Below the pieces are notes generated by a model, which did no database searches, was not told the origin of the DNA, and worked only from the letters and a program-made list of their open reading frames with translations. Shown in pieces: positions 62,954 to 64,000 of a stretch of 64,000 bases of DNA; position 1 is the stretch's first letter; each line of letters begins with the position of its first letter. A program made the position numbers and the translations under genes. This DNA is from Ceratodon purpureus (Eukaryota > Streptophyta > Bryopsida > Pseudoditrichales > Ditrichaceae), in NCBI GenBank assembly GCA_014871385.1, contig CM026427.1, positions 8,624,344 through 8,688,343 of the forward strand. The letters run 5' to 3'.

Positions 62954-63808
62954 TTATATGCTGCACAATTATGAAGTGCATATATTCACTTCAGCTTCTG
63001 ATATTTGGAAGAGCATTCAAGTTGAACAAATAATTTCAAAAGTATTTGTTCAATAGAGCTTGGACGGGGAGTGGAATACATATACTTAAGGAAATTTTAG
63101 TGGCCTAGAGGTCAAGAAAATGTTGTGAATGCGTGATGGATGAGCTTTGGTTCTACTCTACAAGGATTGCATTTTGCAATCATAAAGAATCTTCTTCACA
63201 GCTCAATCATGGAGGCTGTTCATTTTTGCAGCTTCTAAGTGAAAGGCAAGTTCAAAGATTCATTCACAAAAAGTGTTTCTTTATTACTTTGACACGCAAC
63301 TCACTTGATCGTGCAACATGACTTGCCGTGTCAGAGGACCCATTTATTTCCTCAGAGCGATTTAGTTTACTAGTCACTCCAGAACAAGGCGTTACGAAGA
63401 GATTGTGGACTCAAAAGCATCAACCTGGAACAACGTTCCAAAGACAAATCGGGCCACCGCAACTCTTGAAATCATCACAATCAGAGAGCGTTTCTCATGA
63501 ATCTTCTCCGGTTTCCACAATTTTGTACATTAGCCCGGCCATGAACATGTACAGCACGACAAATTTGACAATTAGCGTCTAAAAATTTGCAGGCAAGTTT
63601 AACTGACAAGTAGCAGGTCAGTCACAGCTTCTGAATTCAAACGAGGTTACTGCCAGTACCTCAACAATTTATGAAGAGCCTTGTGAAAACTTCTCCCGGT
63701 GTATCAAGAACATATAATGACCATTTGCTATTAGCTTAAAGAATCAAGCTCACAGGATGGTGACATATTTGACGTTCTAATCAACAGCGAAAGACTACAG
63801 GACGGTGA
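62954..63808. other. Region with an unsupported plus-strand frame
   Basis: Frame 63328-63582 (plus, 84 codons from a GTG, no ATG until near its end) has balanced composition but no start, splice context or recognisable motif. Nothing else is seen. Confidence 0.3.
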
Positions 63809-64000
63809 TTAGTAGTTGAAATTACCAACTTGAAATTCATCTTGATGGCAGCTGCCATCTGAAGGTCCTTCGGCAGCGGAGTGCTCAGTGAATTGACCTC
63901 GTCTTTGAGCTAGAGTTGCAACAATAATGTCTTGTAACAGACACTGAGCAAGGCGACACCAATCCAGAGAATTTTGGAGCTTCATCTTAATGGCAGCTGC
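63809..64000 (-). CDS. Possible C-terminal coding end, cut by the window edge
   Basis: The minus strand is open from the window edge to a TAA at 63809-63811, 63 codons. It contains the peptide WCRLAQCLLQDIIVATLAQR and ends EFQVGNFNY. The 20-mer at 63836-63855 recurs with one change at 63981-64000, 145 bp away. No family is recognised, and chance is possible at this length. Confidence 0.25.
   Translation of the reverse strand, partial: AAAIKMKLQNSLDWCRLAQCLLQDIIVATLAQRRGQFTEHSAAEGPSDGSCHQDEFQVGNFNY

Overview
The window looks like nuclear DNA of a land plant, possibly a bryophyte such as a moss (the clade is a guess). Gene islands of about 50% GC or more sit in long AT-rich stretches. The genes have GT-AG introns that can be joined in frame by eye. 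Several proteins are plant-type: a NO VEIN-like giant protein, a CFL1-like WW-domain protein, plastid-type NFU scaffolds, and an isopentenyl-diphosphate isomerase with a transit-peptide-like N-terminus. There is no bacterial-style operon, CRISPR array or rRNA, and I found no clear tRNA.

Layout. 0-3 kb: AT-rich DNA with a partial mobile element, a possible 100-aa two-exon gene and a 50-bp tandem repeat. 3.4-4.2 kb (+): intronless NFU copy A. 5-10 kb and 20-22 kb: a cluster of short elements with terminal inverted repeats, nearly all bounded by TTAA (piggyBac-like MITEs). 12.7-14.1 kb (-): CFL1-like gene, 3 exons. 14-28.6 kb: long region without a recognisable gene. 28.7-40.0 kb (-): NO VEIN homologue, 15 exons, 2671 aa as modelled. 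41.5-42.3 kb (-): NFU copy B, an inverted duplicate of copy A about 37 kb away. 43.8-44.3 kb (-): intronless eEF1B-beta-like exchange-domain ORF that lacks the normal C-terminal lysine. 46.2-47.6 kb (+): predicted organellar membrane protein, 2 exons, unrecognised. 49.9-52.0 kb (+): IPP isomerase, 6 exons, 300 aa. 58.3-61.8 kb (+): alpha/beta-hydrolase lipase, 9 exons, 487 aa. 62.6-64 kb: two weakly supported partial genes.

The genes are independent plant transcription units, not one pathway. IPP isomerase (isoprenoid precursors) and the NFU pair (iron-sulfur cluster delivery) serve plastid metabolism. CFL1-like and NO VEIN-like proteins belong to families with developmental roles. The most unusual signals are the TTAA-bounded element cluster, the near-identical coding halves of the two NFU copies despite diverged flanks (suggesting gene conversion), and the degenerate eEF1B-like ORF. 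Exon borders were placed by reading splice sites and keeping frame; they are not supported by transcripts.
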